Of a stretch of DNA of 64,000 nucleotides, positions 36,261-45,756 are shown in pieces (position 1 is the stretch's first letter; the number at the start of each line of letters is the position of its first letter). Source of the stretch: Neiella litorisoli (lineage in GTDB: Bacteria; Pseudomonadota; Gammaproteobacteria; Enterobacterales; Neiellaceae); assembly GCF_014773395.1 (NCBI RefSeq), contig NZ_JACXAF010000001.1, positions 62,001 to 126,000 of the forward strand, read 5' to 3'. The translations under genes and the position numbers were made by a program. The notes beneath the pieces are model-generated. The model worked only from the letters and a program-made list of their open reading frames with translations. It ran no database searches and was not told the DNA's origin.

Positions 36261-37664
36261 ATGCAAGCAGCCGAACTTGATCAGCAACTGAGTGAACTAC
36301 AACAACAGTACCGGCAGCAGCCAGTGCCAACGTTGAACGAGCGTCAAGCATGGCTAAAAGCGTTACAACAAGCTCTAAAAGCCAACCACCAGCAACTGGC
36401 CGAAGCACTCAACCAAGACTATGGCCAGCGCCCCATTCAAGAAACCCAATTAGCCGACGTGGTGCCAGTGCTTCAACAGCTGCGCTACACCCGCAAGCGG
36501 CTGAAGCGTTGGATGGCGCCCAGTAAACGTCACCTCGATATGGCCTTATGGCCGGCTCGCGCTGAAGTGCAATATCAACCCAAAGGGGTGGTTGGCATCA
36601 TCGTGCCATGGAATTTTCCGCTGATGTTATCGGTCGGGCCGCTAATCAATGCGCTGGCGGCGGGGAATCGGGTAATGATGAAGTTATCGGAATACACGCC
36701 GGTGTTTAACCAACAGCTGGCGTCCCTGTTGCACTCGACTCTGGGAGAGGAGGTCATTCGAGTCATTCAAGGCGATGCCTCCGTCGCTCAGGCATTCTCC
36801 AACCTGCCTTTTGACCACTTGCTGTTCACCGGCTCCACGGCTATTGGCCGCCATGTAATGGCAGCTGCGGCAAACAACCTGACCCCAGTGACGTTAGAGC
36901 TGGGAGGTAAATCACCGGTGTTAATTGCCGATGACTGTCCTATTGCGCTGGCTGTCGCGCGAATAGCTGCTGGCAAGTGTCTCAACAGCGGCCAAATTTG
37001 TGTCGCTCCAGATTACGTGCTTTGCCCCGAAGGCAAAGTCGCCGAATTCGTCAACGCCTTTCAGGCGCTTTATCGCAAGCAATATCCGCAAGGCGTGCAG
37101 AGCCCCGATCTGGCCAGCATCATCAACGATGCTCAGTTTCAGCGATTACAGCAATTACTCGCCGATGCCGAACAACAAGGCGCGCGTATTGTCGCTATGG
37201 CTAAACCCGCTTGCGAACCCCAGCAGCGCCGTTTAGTGACGCATCTGGTCACTGGCGTCAATGACAACATGCGGCTGATGTCAGAAGAAATTTTCGGGCC
37301 GGTATTGCCCATTGTCGGTTATCAGAAAGTTGAGCAAGCGATTGATTACATCAACGCAGGCGCTCGGCCACTGGCGTTATATGTGATGAGTTTCGATCGC
37401 CAGTTACAGCAACGCATTGGTGAAAGAACGATTTCTGGCGGCATGGCAATCAACGATACCTTGTATCAAGTGGCCATTGACGATGCACCATTTGGCGGCA
37501 TTGGCCCTTCGGGCATGGGACACTATCATGGCCCCGAGGGTTTTCTCACTTTTAGTCACGCCAAAACCGTGCTGCGCCGCGGCAAATTTAGCCCCGGCGC
37601 TTTACTACAAGCACCTTATGGGCGCTGGTGGCAGCGCTTAATTCTACGCTTTTTGCTGCGTTAA
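36261..37664 (+). CDS. Aldehyde dehydrogenase (coniferyl aldehyde dehydrogenase-like)
   Basis: An NAD(P)-dependent oxidation of aldehydes to acids. It has 467 residues, the short ALDH3-like form rather than the 490-residue ALDH2 type. Key blocks: GIIVPWNFPLMLSVGPLINA, FTGSTAIGRHVM (cofactor glycines), LELGGKSPVLIADDC with the general-base Glu, CLNSGQICVAPDYVL with the catalytic cysteine, and EEIFGPVLPIV. The basic-hydrophobic C-terminus (GRWWQRLILRFLLR) may bind membrane, as in fatty-aldehyde dehydrogenases. It overlaps the convergent ybdG gene by 21 bases at the 3' ends. The true substrate is unknown; aromatic or long-chain aldehydes are likely. Confidence 0.9.
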   Translation: MQAAELDQQLSELQQQYRQQPVPTLNERQAWLKALQQALKANHQQLAEALNQDYGQRPIQETQLADVVPVLQQLRYTRKRLKRWMAPSKRHLDMALWPARAEVQYQPKGVVGIIVPWNFPLMLSVGPLINALAAGNRVMMKLSEYTPVFNQQLASLLHSTLGEEVIRVIQGDASVAQAFSNLPFDHLLFTGSTAIGRHVMAAAANNLTPVTLELGGKSPVLIADDCPIALAVARIAAGKCLNSGQICVAPDYVLCPEGKVAEFVNAFQALYRKQYPQGVQSPDLASIINDAQFQRLQQLLADAEQQGARIVAMAKPACEPQQRRLVTHLVTGVNDNMRLMSEEIFGPVLPIVGYQKVEQAIDYINAGARPLALYVMSFDRQLQQRIGERTISGGMAINDTLYQVAIDDAPFGGIGPSGMGHYHGPEGFLTFSHAKTVLRRGKFSPGALLQAPYGRWWQRLILRFLLR

Positions 37665-38891
37665 GCGGCCGACATCAGCGCCGCTTGGCGCTTGAAACGC
37701 GCGCAACTCAAAGTTAGTCAAAATGGCAAACACATGGTCGAAAATATCGGCCTGTATCGCCTCATAATCGGCCCATTGCAACTCGGCACTAAAACAATAG
37801 ATCTCAATCGGTAAACCTTTGTCTGTTGGCGCCAGCTGTCGCACTAACAAGGTCATGCCTTCATGAACATGTTGATTGGCTTTTAAGTAAGCTTGCAAGT
37901 AGGCCCGAAACACACCGATGTTGGTCAGCCGGCGGCCATTGACGGGACTTGAATTCAACGAGGACTCTGGTTGCTGAGCCAATTCTTGCGAAATACTTTC
38001 AAGGTAGCCCGCGAGCAATTCAATGCCGCGTAGCTGCGCCATTAACGCGTCATCCAAAAAGCGAATGCTGCTGACATCAATATGCAATGAACGCTTAATC
38101 CGGCGGCCACCCGATTCCTGCATGCCACGCCAGTTTTTGAATGAGTCAGTGATCAAGGCATAGGTTGGAATGGTGGTAATGGTTTTATCCCAGTTGCGCA
38201 CTTTAACCGTGGTTAAACCAACATCGATGACATCACCATCGGCGCCATATTTAGACATTTCAATCCAATCACCACGCCGCACCATGTCGTTCACCGATAA
38301 TTGCACGCCAGCAACCAGACCGAGCAAGGTATCGCGAAAAACCAGCAATAAGATGGCGGTGAAGGCACCCAAACCACTGAGCAAATAAGCCGGATTTTGA
38401 TCAATCACCACACTCAACACAGTAACCGCTACAGCGATCACAATCAGCAACTTGAGTAGCTGTTGTAAACTGCGCAGCGGAAGTTTGTTAGCACTGTCGC
38501 GCAAATCAGCTAAAGCGGTCGCCGCATTGATGAGAGACATGACGCTGAGCGAACCCATGACCACCAAATACAAGACCGCCGCTTTCGATAAAATGGCCTG
38601 CAAATTGGGGAAGTCGGAAAAAATAACTTCGGCCCCCCAATAGAAAACCACCCCAGGTAGGAGGTGAGCGGCGCGCTGAAATACCTTGTGACGCCACAAC
38701 ACATCATCCCACTGCATTCGGCTATCAATGACTTTTTGTTGCACCCACAGCAACACCACGCGGCGAGCCAACCAGTCCACCACCACACCTAACAAAACCA
38801 CCACCCCGAGTAACACGAACATCGCCATTATCGACGGCACGCCGTGGCTGCTGAGCATGACTTGTAGGTCTCGAAATAACTGTTCAATCAT
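37644..38891 (-). CDS. ybdG: YbdG-type mechanosensitive channel
   Basis: A miniconductance channel of the MscS superfamily that opens on osmotic down-shock. It has 415 residues, exactly the E. coli YbdG length. There are about five membrane helices before the pore region VFRDTLLGLVAGVQLSVNDM, then the hallmark beta domain GDWIEMSKYGADGDVIDVGL, TTVKVRNWDKTITTIPTYAL, the DSFKNWRGM insertion and SGGRRIKRSLHIDV. All these match the YbdG subgroup. It is convergent with the aldehyde dehydrogenase, whose last 21 bases it shares. Confidence 0.95.
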   Translation of the reverse strand: MIEQLFRDLQVMLSSHGVPSIMAMFVLLGVVVLLGVVVDWLARRVVLLWVQQKVIDSRMQWDDVLWRHKVFQRAAHLLPGVVFYWGAEVIFSDFPNLQAILSKAAVLYLVVMGSLSVMSLINAATALADLRDSANKLPLRSLQQLLKLLIVIAVAVTVLSVVIDQNPAYLLSGLGAFTAILLLVFRDTLLGLVAGVQLSVNDMVRRGDWIEMSKYGADGDVIDVGLTTVKVRNWDKTITTIPTYALITDSFKNWRGMQESGGRRIKRSLHIDVSSIRFLDDALMAQLRGIELLAGYLESISQELAQQPESSLNSSPVNGRRLTNIGVFRAYLQAYLKANQHVHEGMTLLVRQLAPTDKGLPIEIYCFSAELQWADYEAIQADIFDHVFAILTNFELRAFQAPSGADVGRLTQQKA

Positions 38892-38966
38892 ATGGATAAT
38901 GCGGCTTTATGGTGATTAATAGGGCCAGTGTGACTGCCATCGACAGCGGTTTCAAGCCCACTTACT

Positions 38967-39033
38967 AGAGCCTGTTGAACTTTGGTGTATGAATTTTGAC
39001 GAACCCGTCGGGCAGCAAAGATCAACTGGCTCT
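38967..39033. repeat. 67-bp inverted-repeat element (two 18-bp arms)
   Basis: The 18-mer AGAGCCTGTTGAACTTTG (38967-38984) and its inverted counterpart at 39016-39033 match at 16 of 18 positions, with a 31-base centre. The same 18-mer, extended to 23 bases, recurs after the glutathione peroxidase gene at 57557. The right arm overlaps the TAG stop of the START gene. It looks like a small extragenic palindromic repeat of this genome. Confidence 0.6.
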
Positions 39034-39766
39034 AATCTTTGCCAAAGGCAGGAAAATGGTCGATCACTTGCCGTAAGCGCTGGCAATAGCCCGGCTCCAA
39101 TGGCGCTGAAAAATCCCATGTTGGCGCGGGTGCTGGCTCGTAGCGTTGAATGATATTGATGAGATTATCGAGAGTGGTATTCAACACCGCGGCCTGCGCT
39201 GGATTAACAATAAAATTGGGCACGGAGCCAGGATCATCAATGTAGCCCAAGTAACTTAAACGGCTTTGTTGTGGCCCCATTCGCTGGGCAAACCAACATG
39301 TTTGCATTTGCCTGACTCGCAAATAGCCCTTGCTCTGACCTCGCAATTGCGGCGTTGCCTCGGCTTGCAACCAAATTCCATTGTCCTGATGCCAATGCCG
39401 CGACTTGGTCACCAAATCACGATTACTGACCGGCCAGGGCGGCGAGTACCGGCTGTACACTAAAAACTGATTGCCGCTGAGTTGTTGCAACACAATGGCG
39501 TCGGTTGCGTGGTGAGCCCAGGATGGCACTGCCGCCGTGTCAAGCAGCAATGCCAGCATTGCTTCGGCTGGCACCGCCAACTGCAGCTGAGCAAAATATT
39601 CGCGCTGGCCGCTCGAAATCAGCGGCCTGCTGGCAAACACCGCGTCATGACGTTGCCAATGGATACGCCACGACTCAGCAACCGGCCCAGTGTCATCCGC
39701 TGCTGGTGCTGTTTGCACGCCGTTCAGCAGGGCCAAAACCAGCGCCACCAGGGGTTTCCAGCTCAA
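39032..39766 (-). CDS. START-domain lipid-binding protein, secreted
   Basis: About 244 residues from a TTG start that lies 6 bases after AGGAG on the minus strand. An upstream ATG at 39799 (MPLRFGFNKEI) is an alternative. A signal peptide is evident (SWKPLVALVLALLNGVQTAPA). The body fits the START/SRPBCC fold: WRIHWQRHDAVFASRPL, AVPSWAHHATDAIVLQQL, DLVTKSRHWHQ, YLRVRQMQTCWFAQ, and the C-terminal helix NTTLDNLINIIQRYE. Such proteins bind a hydrophobic ligand; no specific ligand is indicated. Its start and ribosome site lie inside the last 74 bases of the 5-oxoprolinase gene, so the two are translationally coupled. Confidence 0.8.
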   Translation of the reverse strand: MSWKPLVALVLALLNGVQTAPAADDTGPVAESWRIHWQRHDAVFASRPLISSGQREYFAQLQLAVPAEAMLALLLDTAAVPSWAHHATDAIVLQQLSGNQFLVYSRYSPPWPVSNRDLVTKSRHWHQDNGIWLQAEATPQLRGQSKGYLRVRQMQTCWFAQRMGPQQSRLSYLGYIDDPGSVPNFIVNPAQAAVLNTTLDNLINIIQRYEPAPAPTWDFSAPLEPGYCQRLRQVIDHFPAFGKD

Positions 39767-42700
39767 TGCAATCTCCTTGTTGAAGCCGAACCTGAGCGGC
39801 ATAAGGCAACAGCTCGACGCTGCCATCCGCACGAATCACTCGATTAATACCGGCAAGCGCATCATCACCACCCGCAATGCCCGGCGGCCCTGACGTGCGA
39901 TGGTTACTGAGAATCGATACATCCATTGGCTGTTTAAATTGCAGCCGTCGAATAACCCCATCGCCACCTGAATAACGGCCCGAGCCACCGCTGCCTCGGC
40001 GGATTTGGAATGACTCCAATATCACCGGAAAACGATGTTCTAGCACTTCGACGTCAGTGAGCCGAGAATTCGTCATGTGGCAATGAATCGCGTCGGTGCC
40101 GGCGCCATGCAAACCAGCCCCAGTGCCACCACAAATGGTTTCGTAATACTGATGGTTGGCATCGCCGAAGATCAAATTGTTCATGGTGCCCTGACCGGCA
40201 GCCATGACGCCCATGGCTGCAAACAAGGCATTCACCACACACTGAGACGTTTCAACATTGCCAGCGACGACCGCCGCCGGTGCCTGCGGTGACAACACCG
40301 AACGCTCTGGAATAATAATAGTCAGCGGTTTCAAACAACCGGCATTAAGTGGAATATCATCATCCACCAAACACCTGAATACATACAGAATAGCAGCCAT
40401 GGTCACCGCTTTCGGGGCATTATAGTTGTCAGCGGATTGCGCCGAGGTGCCACTAAAGTCGATGGTTGCCGACTGCGCCTCAGCGTCAACCCGAATGGCC
40501 ACTTGGATCTGGCTTCCATTATCCATTGGGTAGCAATACTCACCATCACTGAGCTTGCCGATGGCCTGCCGAACACAACTCTCGGCATAGTCCTGTACAT
40601 GTTGCATATAAGCTTCAACGGTCGCCTGACCAAAATAGTCCAATACCTTGCGCAACTCGCTCACGCCTTTTTGGTTGGCCGCCAACTGAGCCTTCAGATC
40701 CGCAACATTTTGCGTCGGATTTCGCGCAGGATAAGGGCCAGAAGCCAGCGCACTGATGAGCTGCTGATGCTGAAATTGGCCTTGTTTCACCAATTCAAAA
40801 CATTCAAAGCAAATCCCTTCGTGCTCCAGTTGTGTCGAATGGGCTGGCATTGAGCCCGGCGTGATACCACCGATATCAGCGTGATGACCTCGACTGGCGA
40901 CCACAAAAAGTAACTCGCCGCGATCATCAAACACCGGTGTCACCACGGTTAAATCAGGTAAATGCGTGCCACCATGATAAGGACTATTGACCAAATAACT
41001 GGAGCCCTGTTGCGGCACTAAACGTTGTAATACAGCTTGTACCGTTTCTCCCATCGAGCCGAGATGAACTGGCATATGAGGAGCATTGGCAACCAGTTGC
41101 CCGTGCTGGTCAAACACCGCACAACTAAAATCGAGACGTTCTTTGATATTGACCGAAGAGGCGGTCTGCTGCAGCACATGGCCCATGTGGGTGGCGATGT
41201 GCATAAACAGGTTATTGAAAACTTCGAGCATGACCGGATCGACTTGCTGGCCAATTTGTTGCTGCGCCGTGCGCTCTAGGTACCGGCTTAGGATCAGGTT
41301 ATTGAGCGGATCGACCGTCGCCCGCCAGCCCGGCTCAATGACGATGGTTGTGGTGGTATCAAGAATAATCGCAGGGCCATCAATGGCTGAGCCAACAGAT
41401 AATTGCGAACGGCGCCAAAATGGTGTGTTGTGCCAGTCGTTGGCAAAATACACCGGCCGCTCCGCGATTGGCTCAATGCTATCGCGGGTTTGTTCCGGCG
41501 TCGCATGCGTTGTCATATCAGCCTGATTGGCAATCACTTCGACCGTGACACTGGCGATCACCAATTGAGCATCGGGCAAACAAAAACCAAATAGTTGCTG
41601 ATGGGCGGCAGTAAATGCCTGTTGCATCTCATCAGCCGTACTCCAAGGCACGTTTAGTGTGGTGTCAGCGCCTTGGTAACGGAGCGCTAATTGCGGTTTT
41701 ACGTCCAGCTCGGCTGGCGCGATAAGTTGTTCGCTCACCGACGCCGAAGCTTGTTCGGTAAGCCGAGTTAAGCATTGCGCCGCAGCAGCAAGACCGGTGG
41801 TGTTAAAATCCTGCTCGAGCGTCTGGCTTAGCAATTCACGAATGCTCGCCAAGCCCATACCATAAGCCGACAACACACCTGAAAGCGGATGAATTAATAT
41901 GGTATCAATACCCAGCTCATCGGCGACCAAGCAGGCATGCTGAGGCCCAGCGCCGCCGAAGCACGACATGACAAAATCACTAACCGGATAACCACGCTGC
42001 ACTGAAATAGTTTTGATCGCATTGGCCATGTGATTCACCGCAATCTGCAAAAAGCCACTGGCGATTTCGGCGCTACTTTTGGCGACTCCTGACTGCGCCA
42101 TTTGCTGCTGTAATTGCGCAAATGCGCTGCTCACCGCATCGCTATCCAGCGCTTCGTCACCATTATTACCAAACACACTCGGGAAGAAATCTGGCTGTAG
42201 CTTGCCCAGTAGAATGTTGATGTCGGTGACCGCTAACGGACCATTTTTGCGATAACCAGCAGGGCCCGGATCAGCGCCCGCTGAATCAGGACCAACCCGC
42301 ATCCGCTGGCCATCAAAAAATAACTTGGAGCCGCCGCCAGCAGCGACGGTGTGGATATTCATCATCGGCGCACGAATGCGAACCCCAGCCACTTCAGTTT
42401 CAAAGCGACGTTCATAATCACCGTGAAATAGCGAGACATCGGTGCTGGTGCCACCCATGTCGAAACCGATAATCTGCTCAAAGCCAGCTTGTCTGGCCGT
42501 TTCGACCATGCTCACCACGCCGCCAGCCGGGCCCGACAAAATGGCATCTTTACCGGCAAACTGGTCGGCGTCCGTCAGGCCGCCATGGCTTTGCATAAAC
42601 TGCAATCGAGCCCCTTTCAGGCCTTGTCGGACCCGTTCGACATAGCGGCTTAATACGGGTGACAAATAGGCATCAACGACACAGGTATCGGCACGTCCGA

Positions 42701-43295
42701 CTAACTTGATTAAAGCACTGGCCTGATGGCTCAGTGAAATCTGATCAAAGCCAATGTCGCGGGCAATTTGCCCCGCTAACAACTCATGCTGTGGGTACTT
42801 GTAACTGTGAATAAAGGCAATGGCACACGCGCGAATGCCCTGATCATAAACCTGCTGCAACTGCGATTTCAGCGTATCGATCGCCAGCGGCGTCAACACT
42901 TCGCCACTATCAGACATGCGCTCTTCAGCTTCAACGACCGCCTGATAAAGCCCTTCGGGCTTGCTCACCGCTCGCTCAAATAAGTTGCTCCGATGTTGAT
43001 AGCCAATGGCAAGGGCATCGGCAAATCCTTTAGTGATCACCAGTGCTAAGGCATCACCTTTGCGCTCAAGCAAAGCGTTGGTCGCAACCGTTGTGCCCAT
43101 TTTGACAACGTCAACTTGGGCATCAGCTTGACCCTGTTGACGGAGGATGTGCTGAACACCGTAAGTCACGGCATCTTGGTAGCGCTCGGGGTGCTCTGAT
43201 AGCAGTTTGTGGACATGCAATTGTCCATCTGGAGCCTGCCCCACTAAATCCGTAAATGTGCCGCCCCGATCAATCCAAAACTGCCAATTTGCCAT
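39693..43295 (-). CDS. 5-oxoprolinase (ATP-hydrolysing), HyuA-HyuB fusion
   Basis: The single 1200-residue chain joins the two halves that are separate HyuA and HyuB in many hydantoinase systems. This is the length of eukaryotic-type 5-oxoprolinase. It is expected to convert 5-oxoproline to glutamate with ATP in the gamma-glutamyl cycle. The N-terminal half begins FWIDRGGTFTDLVGQAPDG (actin-like nucleotide site) and includes VVKMGTTVATNALLERKG, LSGPAGGVVSMV, GFDMGGTSTDVSLFHG and FGGAGPQHACLVADELG. The C-terminal half includes LDFSCAVFDQHGQLVANAPH, MPVHLGSMGETV, NSPYHGGTHLPDLTVVTPVF and GGDGVIRRLQF. It overlaps the START gene by 74 bases. Confidence 0.93.
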   Translation of the reverse strand: MANWQFWIDRGGTFTDLVGQAPDGQLHVHKLLSEHPERYQDAVTYGVQHILRQQGQADAQVDVVKMGTTVATNALLERKGDALALVITKGFADALAIGYQHRSNLFERAVSKPEGLYQAVVEAEERMSDSGEVLTPLAIDTLKSQLQQVYDQGIRACAIAFIHSYKYPQHELLAGQIARDIGFDQISLSHQASALIKLVGRADTCVVDAYLSPVLSRYVERVRQGLKGARLQFMQSHGGLTDADQFAGKDAILSGPAGGVVSMVETARQAGFEQIIGFDMGGTSTDVSLFHGDYERRFETEVAGVRIRAPMMNIHTVAAGGGSKLFFDGQRMRVGPDSAGADPGPAGYRKNGPLAVTDINILLGKLQPDFFPSVFGNNGDEALDSDAVSSAFAQLQQQMAQSGVAKSSAEIASGFLQIAVNHMANAIKTISVQRGYPVSDFVMSCFGGAGPQHACLVADELGIDTILIHPLSGVLSAYGMGLASIRELLSQTLEQDFNTTGLAAAAQCLTRLTEQASASVSEQLIAPAELDVKPQLALRYQGADTTLNVPWSTADEMQQAFTAAHQQLFGFCLPDAQLVIASVTVEVIANQADMTTHATPEQTRDSIEPIAERPVYFANDWHNTPFWRRSQLSVGSAIDGPAIILDTTTTIVIEPGWRATVDPLNNLILSRYLERTAQQQIGQQVDPVMLEVFNNLFMHIATHMGHVLQQTASSVNIKERLDFSCAVFDQHGQLVANAPHMPVHLGSMGETVQAVLQRLVPQQGSSYLVNSPYHGGTHLPDLTVVTPVFDDRGELLFVVASRGHHADIGGITPGSMPAHSTQLEHEGICFECFELVKQGQFQHQQLISALASGPYPARNPTQNVADLKAQLAANQKGVSELRKVLDYFGQATVEAYMQHVQDYAESCVRQAIGKLSDGEYCYPMDNGSQIQVAIRVDAEAQSATIDFSGTSAQSADNYNAPKAVTMAAILYVFRCLVDDDIPLNAGCLKPLTIIIPERSVLSPQAPAAVVAGNVETSQCVVNALFAAMGVMAAGQGTMNNLIFGDANHQYYETICGGTGAGLHGAGTDAIHCHMTNSRLTDVEVLEHRFPVILESFQIRRGSGGSGRYSGGDGVIRRLQFKQPMDVSILSNHRTSGPPGIAGGDDALAGINRVIRADGSVELLPYAAQVRLQQGDCIELETPGGAGFGPAERRANSTSSG

Positions 43296-43405
43296 GCTTC
43301 CATCCTAGTGTTTATCTTTAGGCCGACAATGGTGGCAGGAACAGCCGCGCTAGAAAAGTGCCTGCGCTGACATCCGAGCAGCTTTGCGGCGGCTCGGACA
43401 CAGCA

Positions 43406-45583
43406 TTAGAGGGGACGAAAAGCGTTGAGGAATTTTGTCAGATCGCTAAACGGCATCGGTTTGGCAAAGAGGTAACCCTGACCACAGTGACAGCCCATGT
43501 CGGCCAGTTTTTGTTGCTGCTCTGGCGTTTCAATGCCTTCGGCGACCACCGTCAGGTTAAGGCGCTCTGCCAGCCCGATCACCATATCAATGATGGAGGC
43601 AACTTCTACTTTGTCGATATCCATCACGAAGGCGCGATCAATTTTAATGGTATTTAAAGGTAACTGTTTGATATAGCTGAGACTTGAATAACCGGTGCCA
43701 AAGTCATCAATGGCCACTTTGACACCCAAGGTGCGAACTTTTTCAAGCAGACCAATAACCACGGTTGGATCTTCCATCACCACACTTTCGGTGATTTCCA
43801 GCTCTAGGTTTTCAGGGCTGATCTGATGTTGGGCCAAAGTGCCTGTGACTTGCTCGAGGAAGTTATCCTGACGGAATTGCTGCATCGAAATATTCACCGC
43901 AACCCGAACCGCAATATCTCGCTGGGTCAGCTCGCTCAAATCAGAACAAGCTTGCCGCATCACCCACTCGCCGATTTCGGTGATCATGCCAGAGTATTCA
44001 GCCAACGGAATAAATACAGCGGGCGAGATAAAGCTATTGCCATCACGCCAACGCAGTAGTGCTTCAACCCCTAAAGTGCGCCCAGAGGCTAAATCAATCT
44101 GAGGCTGATACCAGACTTCTAATTGTTGTTGAGTCACCGCCTGACGCAGTTTGCGGATAATATCCAAACGCTCTTGCGTACGAACTTCGTAGTCCGATTC
44201 AAAATAGTTATAGCGAGCAGCGGAGCTACGCTTGGCCTGACTAAGCGCAATGCTGCACTGGTGCAAAACAGTCAAGCCATCATTATGCATTTCAGAGAGT
44301 CGGCACAGGCCAATTCGCGTGCGCAGCGGCAATTGGTGGGCCCCAACAGCGAGCGGCTGTTCAAACACAGCCATGAGATTATCTGGCGTAACCACCTGGT
44401 TAGGGCCAACAATACCAAACACATCAGCGTTGAGACGGGCACATTTGACGCCATCGGATTCAAACCGACGGGTCAGCGCTTGGGCGATCGCGTTCAGGGT
44501 TTCATCACCAAAATCCTGACCCAAGCTGTCGTTAATATCGGCAAAGTGGCTGATATCAAGTAACGCTGCGGTTGTATTGAAGTCCCGCGCTGCCACCATG
44601 GCATCGAGCGAGCCGATAAAGCTAGCGCGATTAGGCAGTTTGGTCACGTCATCAACAAAGGCGGTCACTTGTAGCTTGCGCATTAAGGCGAGATTGACAA
44701 AAGCAACGCGAACGTGAGCCAGATAAGACTCGATGACTTGCTGATCGATGCGCCGCAAGCGGCTTGGCGTCCGTATGACCACCACCGCGGGTAAATCACT
44801 GCAATTGACATTCATGACCAAGGCATTGCGCTTGGCAACGGTACGCTCAGCAAGCATAACCTCATTGACTAACGGCTCTAAGTCGTCCGCTAGCGGCAAT
44901 TGCTGGAATTCGCCAACGCCAGCAACCAAGGTCGGATTGCTACCTTGACAGAAAAATGCGCCATCGATGTCAGCTCCGACCAAATCGTGCAACTGGCCCA
45001 GCACACAATGGGCAAATTCGGTTAACACATCTGAATCGGCGTCATTACGCGCCCGCCGCACGGTCAGCTCTAAACCGCTTAAACTGGTGTTGAGCATGTT
45101 GATTTGGCGGTAGGAGCGAATAGCGGTGGTCACCAGAGTCAGTAAGCGACGCTGGGTCAGCTCTGTCTTGGTGGCGTAATCATTGATGTCGTAGTCTTGA
45201 ATGACTTGATGTTCTGGCGCGTAGCCGGGCTGACCGGTACGCAAAATAATGCGCGGCGCATTCATCGACAAGTGCTCGCGGATGTAGGCCACCAGCTCGA
45301 GACCTGCGTTGTCGGTTTCCATCACCACATCAAGCAGAATGACCGCAAAGTCGTTATGCTCACGCAGCACTTGGCGCGCTTCCTTGGCACTGTAGGCATG
45401 TTCGAATTCCAAGGTGCGCTCAAGTACGAGCTCACTGCCCAAGGCTAAGCGAGTAACTTTGTGTACTTCTTCGTCGTCGTCAATGACCAACACTCGCCAG
45501 CTGGCACGGTCAACGGACGAGGAAGCTTGCTGTTCCGGTTCATCTGCAAAGACAAATGGAGCATCATCAGAGCTTACTGCCAT
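43406..45583 (-). CDS. Response regulator with degenerate GGDEF and intact EAL (c-di-GMP phosphodiesterase)
   Basis: About 725 residues from ATG 45583 (a GTG three codons earlier is possible). The N-terminal receiver has the acidic pocket VLVIDDDEEVHKV, phospho-acceptor Asp near residue 85 (VILLDVVMETDN) and a conserved Lys in YATKTEL. A DUF3369-like sensor region (about 170-310) follows. The GGDEF domain (DDVTKLPNRASFIG) has lost its motif: the site reads LNADVFGIVGPN. The EAL domain is complete: GVEALLRWRDG, LELEITESVVMED, VAIDDFGTGYSSLSYIKQ, VVAEGIETPEQQ. It should degrade c-di-GMP under control of phosphorylation. No histidine kinase is adjacent. It is transcribed alone. Confidence 0.9.
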   Translation of the reverse strand: MAVSSDDAPFVFADEPEQQASSSVDRASWRVLVIDDDEEVHKVTRLALGSELVLERTLEFEHAYSAKEARQVLREHNDFAVILLDVVMETDNAGLELVAYIREHLSMNAPRIILRTGQPGYAPEHQVIQDYDINDYATKTELTQRRLLTLVTTAIRSYRQINMLNTSLSGLELTVRRARNDADSDVLTEFAHCVLGQLHDLVGADIDGAFFCQGSNPTLVAGVGEFQQLPLADDLEPLVNEVMLAERTVAKRNALVMNVNCSDLPAVVVIRTPSRLRRIDQQVIESYLAHVRVAFVNLALMRKLQVTAFVDDVTKLPNRASFIGSLDAMVAARDFNTTAALLDISHFADINDSLGQDFGDETLNAIAQALTRRFESDGVKCARLNADVFGIVGPNQVVTPDNLMAVFEQPLAVGAHQLPLRTRIGLCRLSEMHNDGLTVLHQCSIALSQAKRSSAARYNYFESDYEVRTQERLDIIRKLRQAVTQQQLEVWYQPQIDLASGRTLGVEALLRWRDGNSFISPAVFIPLAEYSGMITEIGEWVMRQACSDLSELTQRDIAVRVAVNISMQQFRQDNFLEQVTGTLAQHQISPENLELEITESVVMEDPTVVIGLLEKVRTLGVKVAIDDFGTGYSSLSYIKQLPLNTIKIDRAFVMDIDKVEVASIIDMVIGLAERLNLTVVAEGIETPEQQQKLADMGCHCGQGYLFAKPMPFSDLTKFLNAFRPL

Positions 45584-45705
45584 TCCCAACACTTTCCTTT
45601 CTTGCGCTAAATACGAGCGAATGAAACTAACTATACGTCAGATTATTCTACTTGCATCTTATACAACGCAATTTTGCGAGTTAGCTCGTTGCTTAACCAA
45701 CAAAT

Positions 45706-45756
45706 AAAAAAGCCGCTTACTCCTGTCCCTGGCCCTGATGCGATGGAGTAAGCGGC
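45706..45756 (-). terminator. Intrinsic terminator downstream of rraA
   Basis: A perfect 12-bp stem (45712-45723 with 45745-45756) and a minus-strand U-run at 45711-45706. The plus strand lacks a U-run. Confidence 0.85.
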
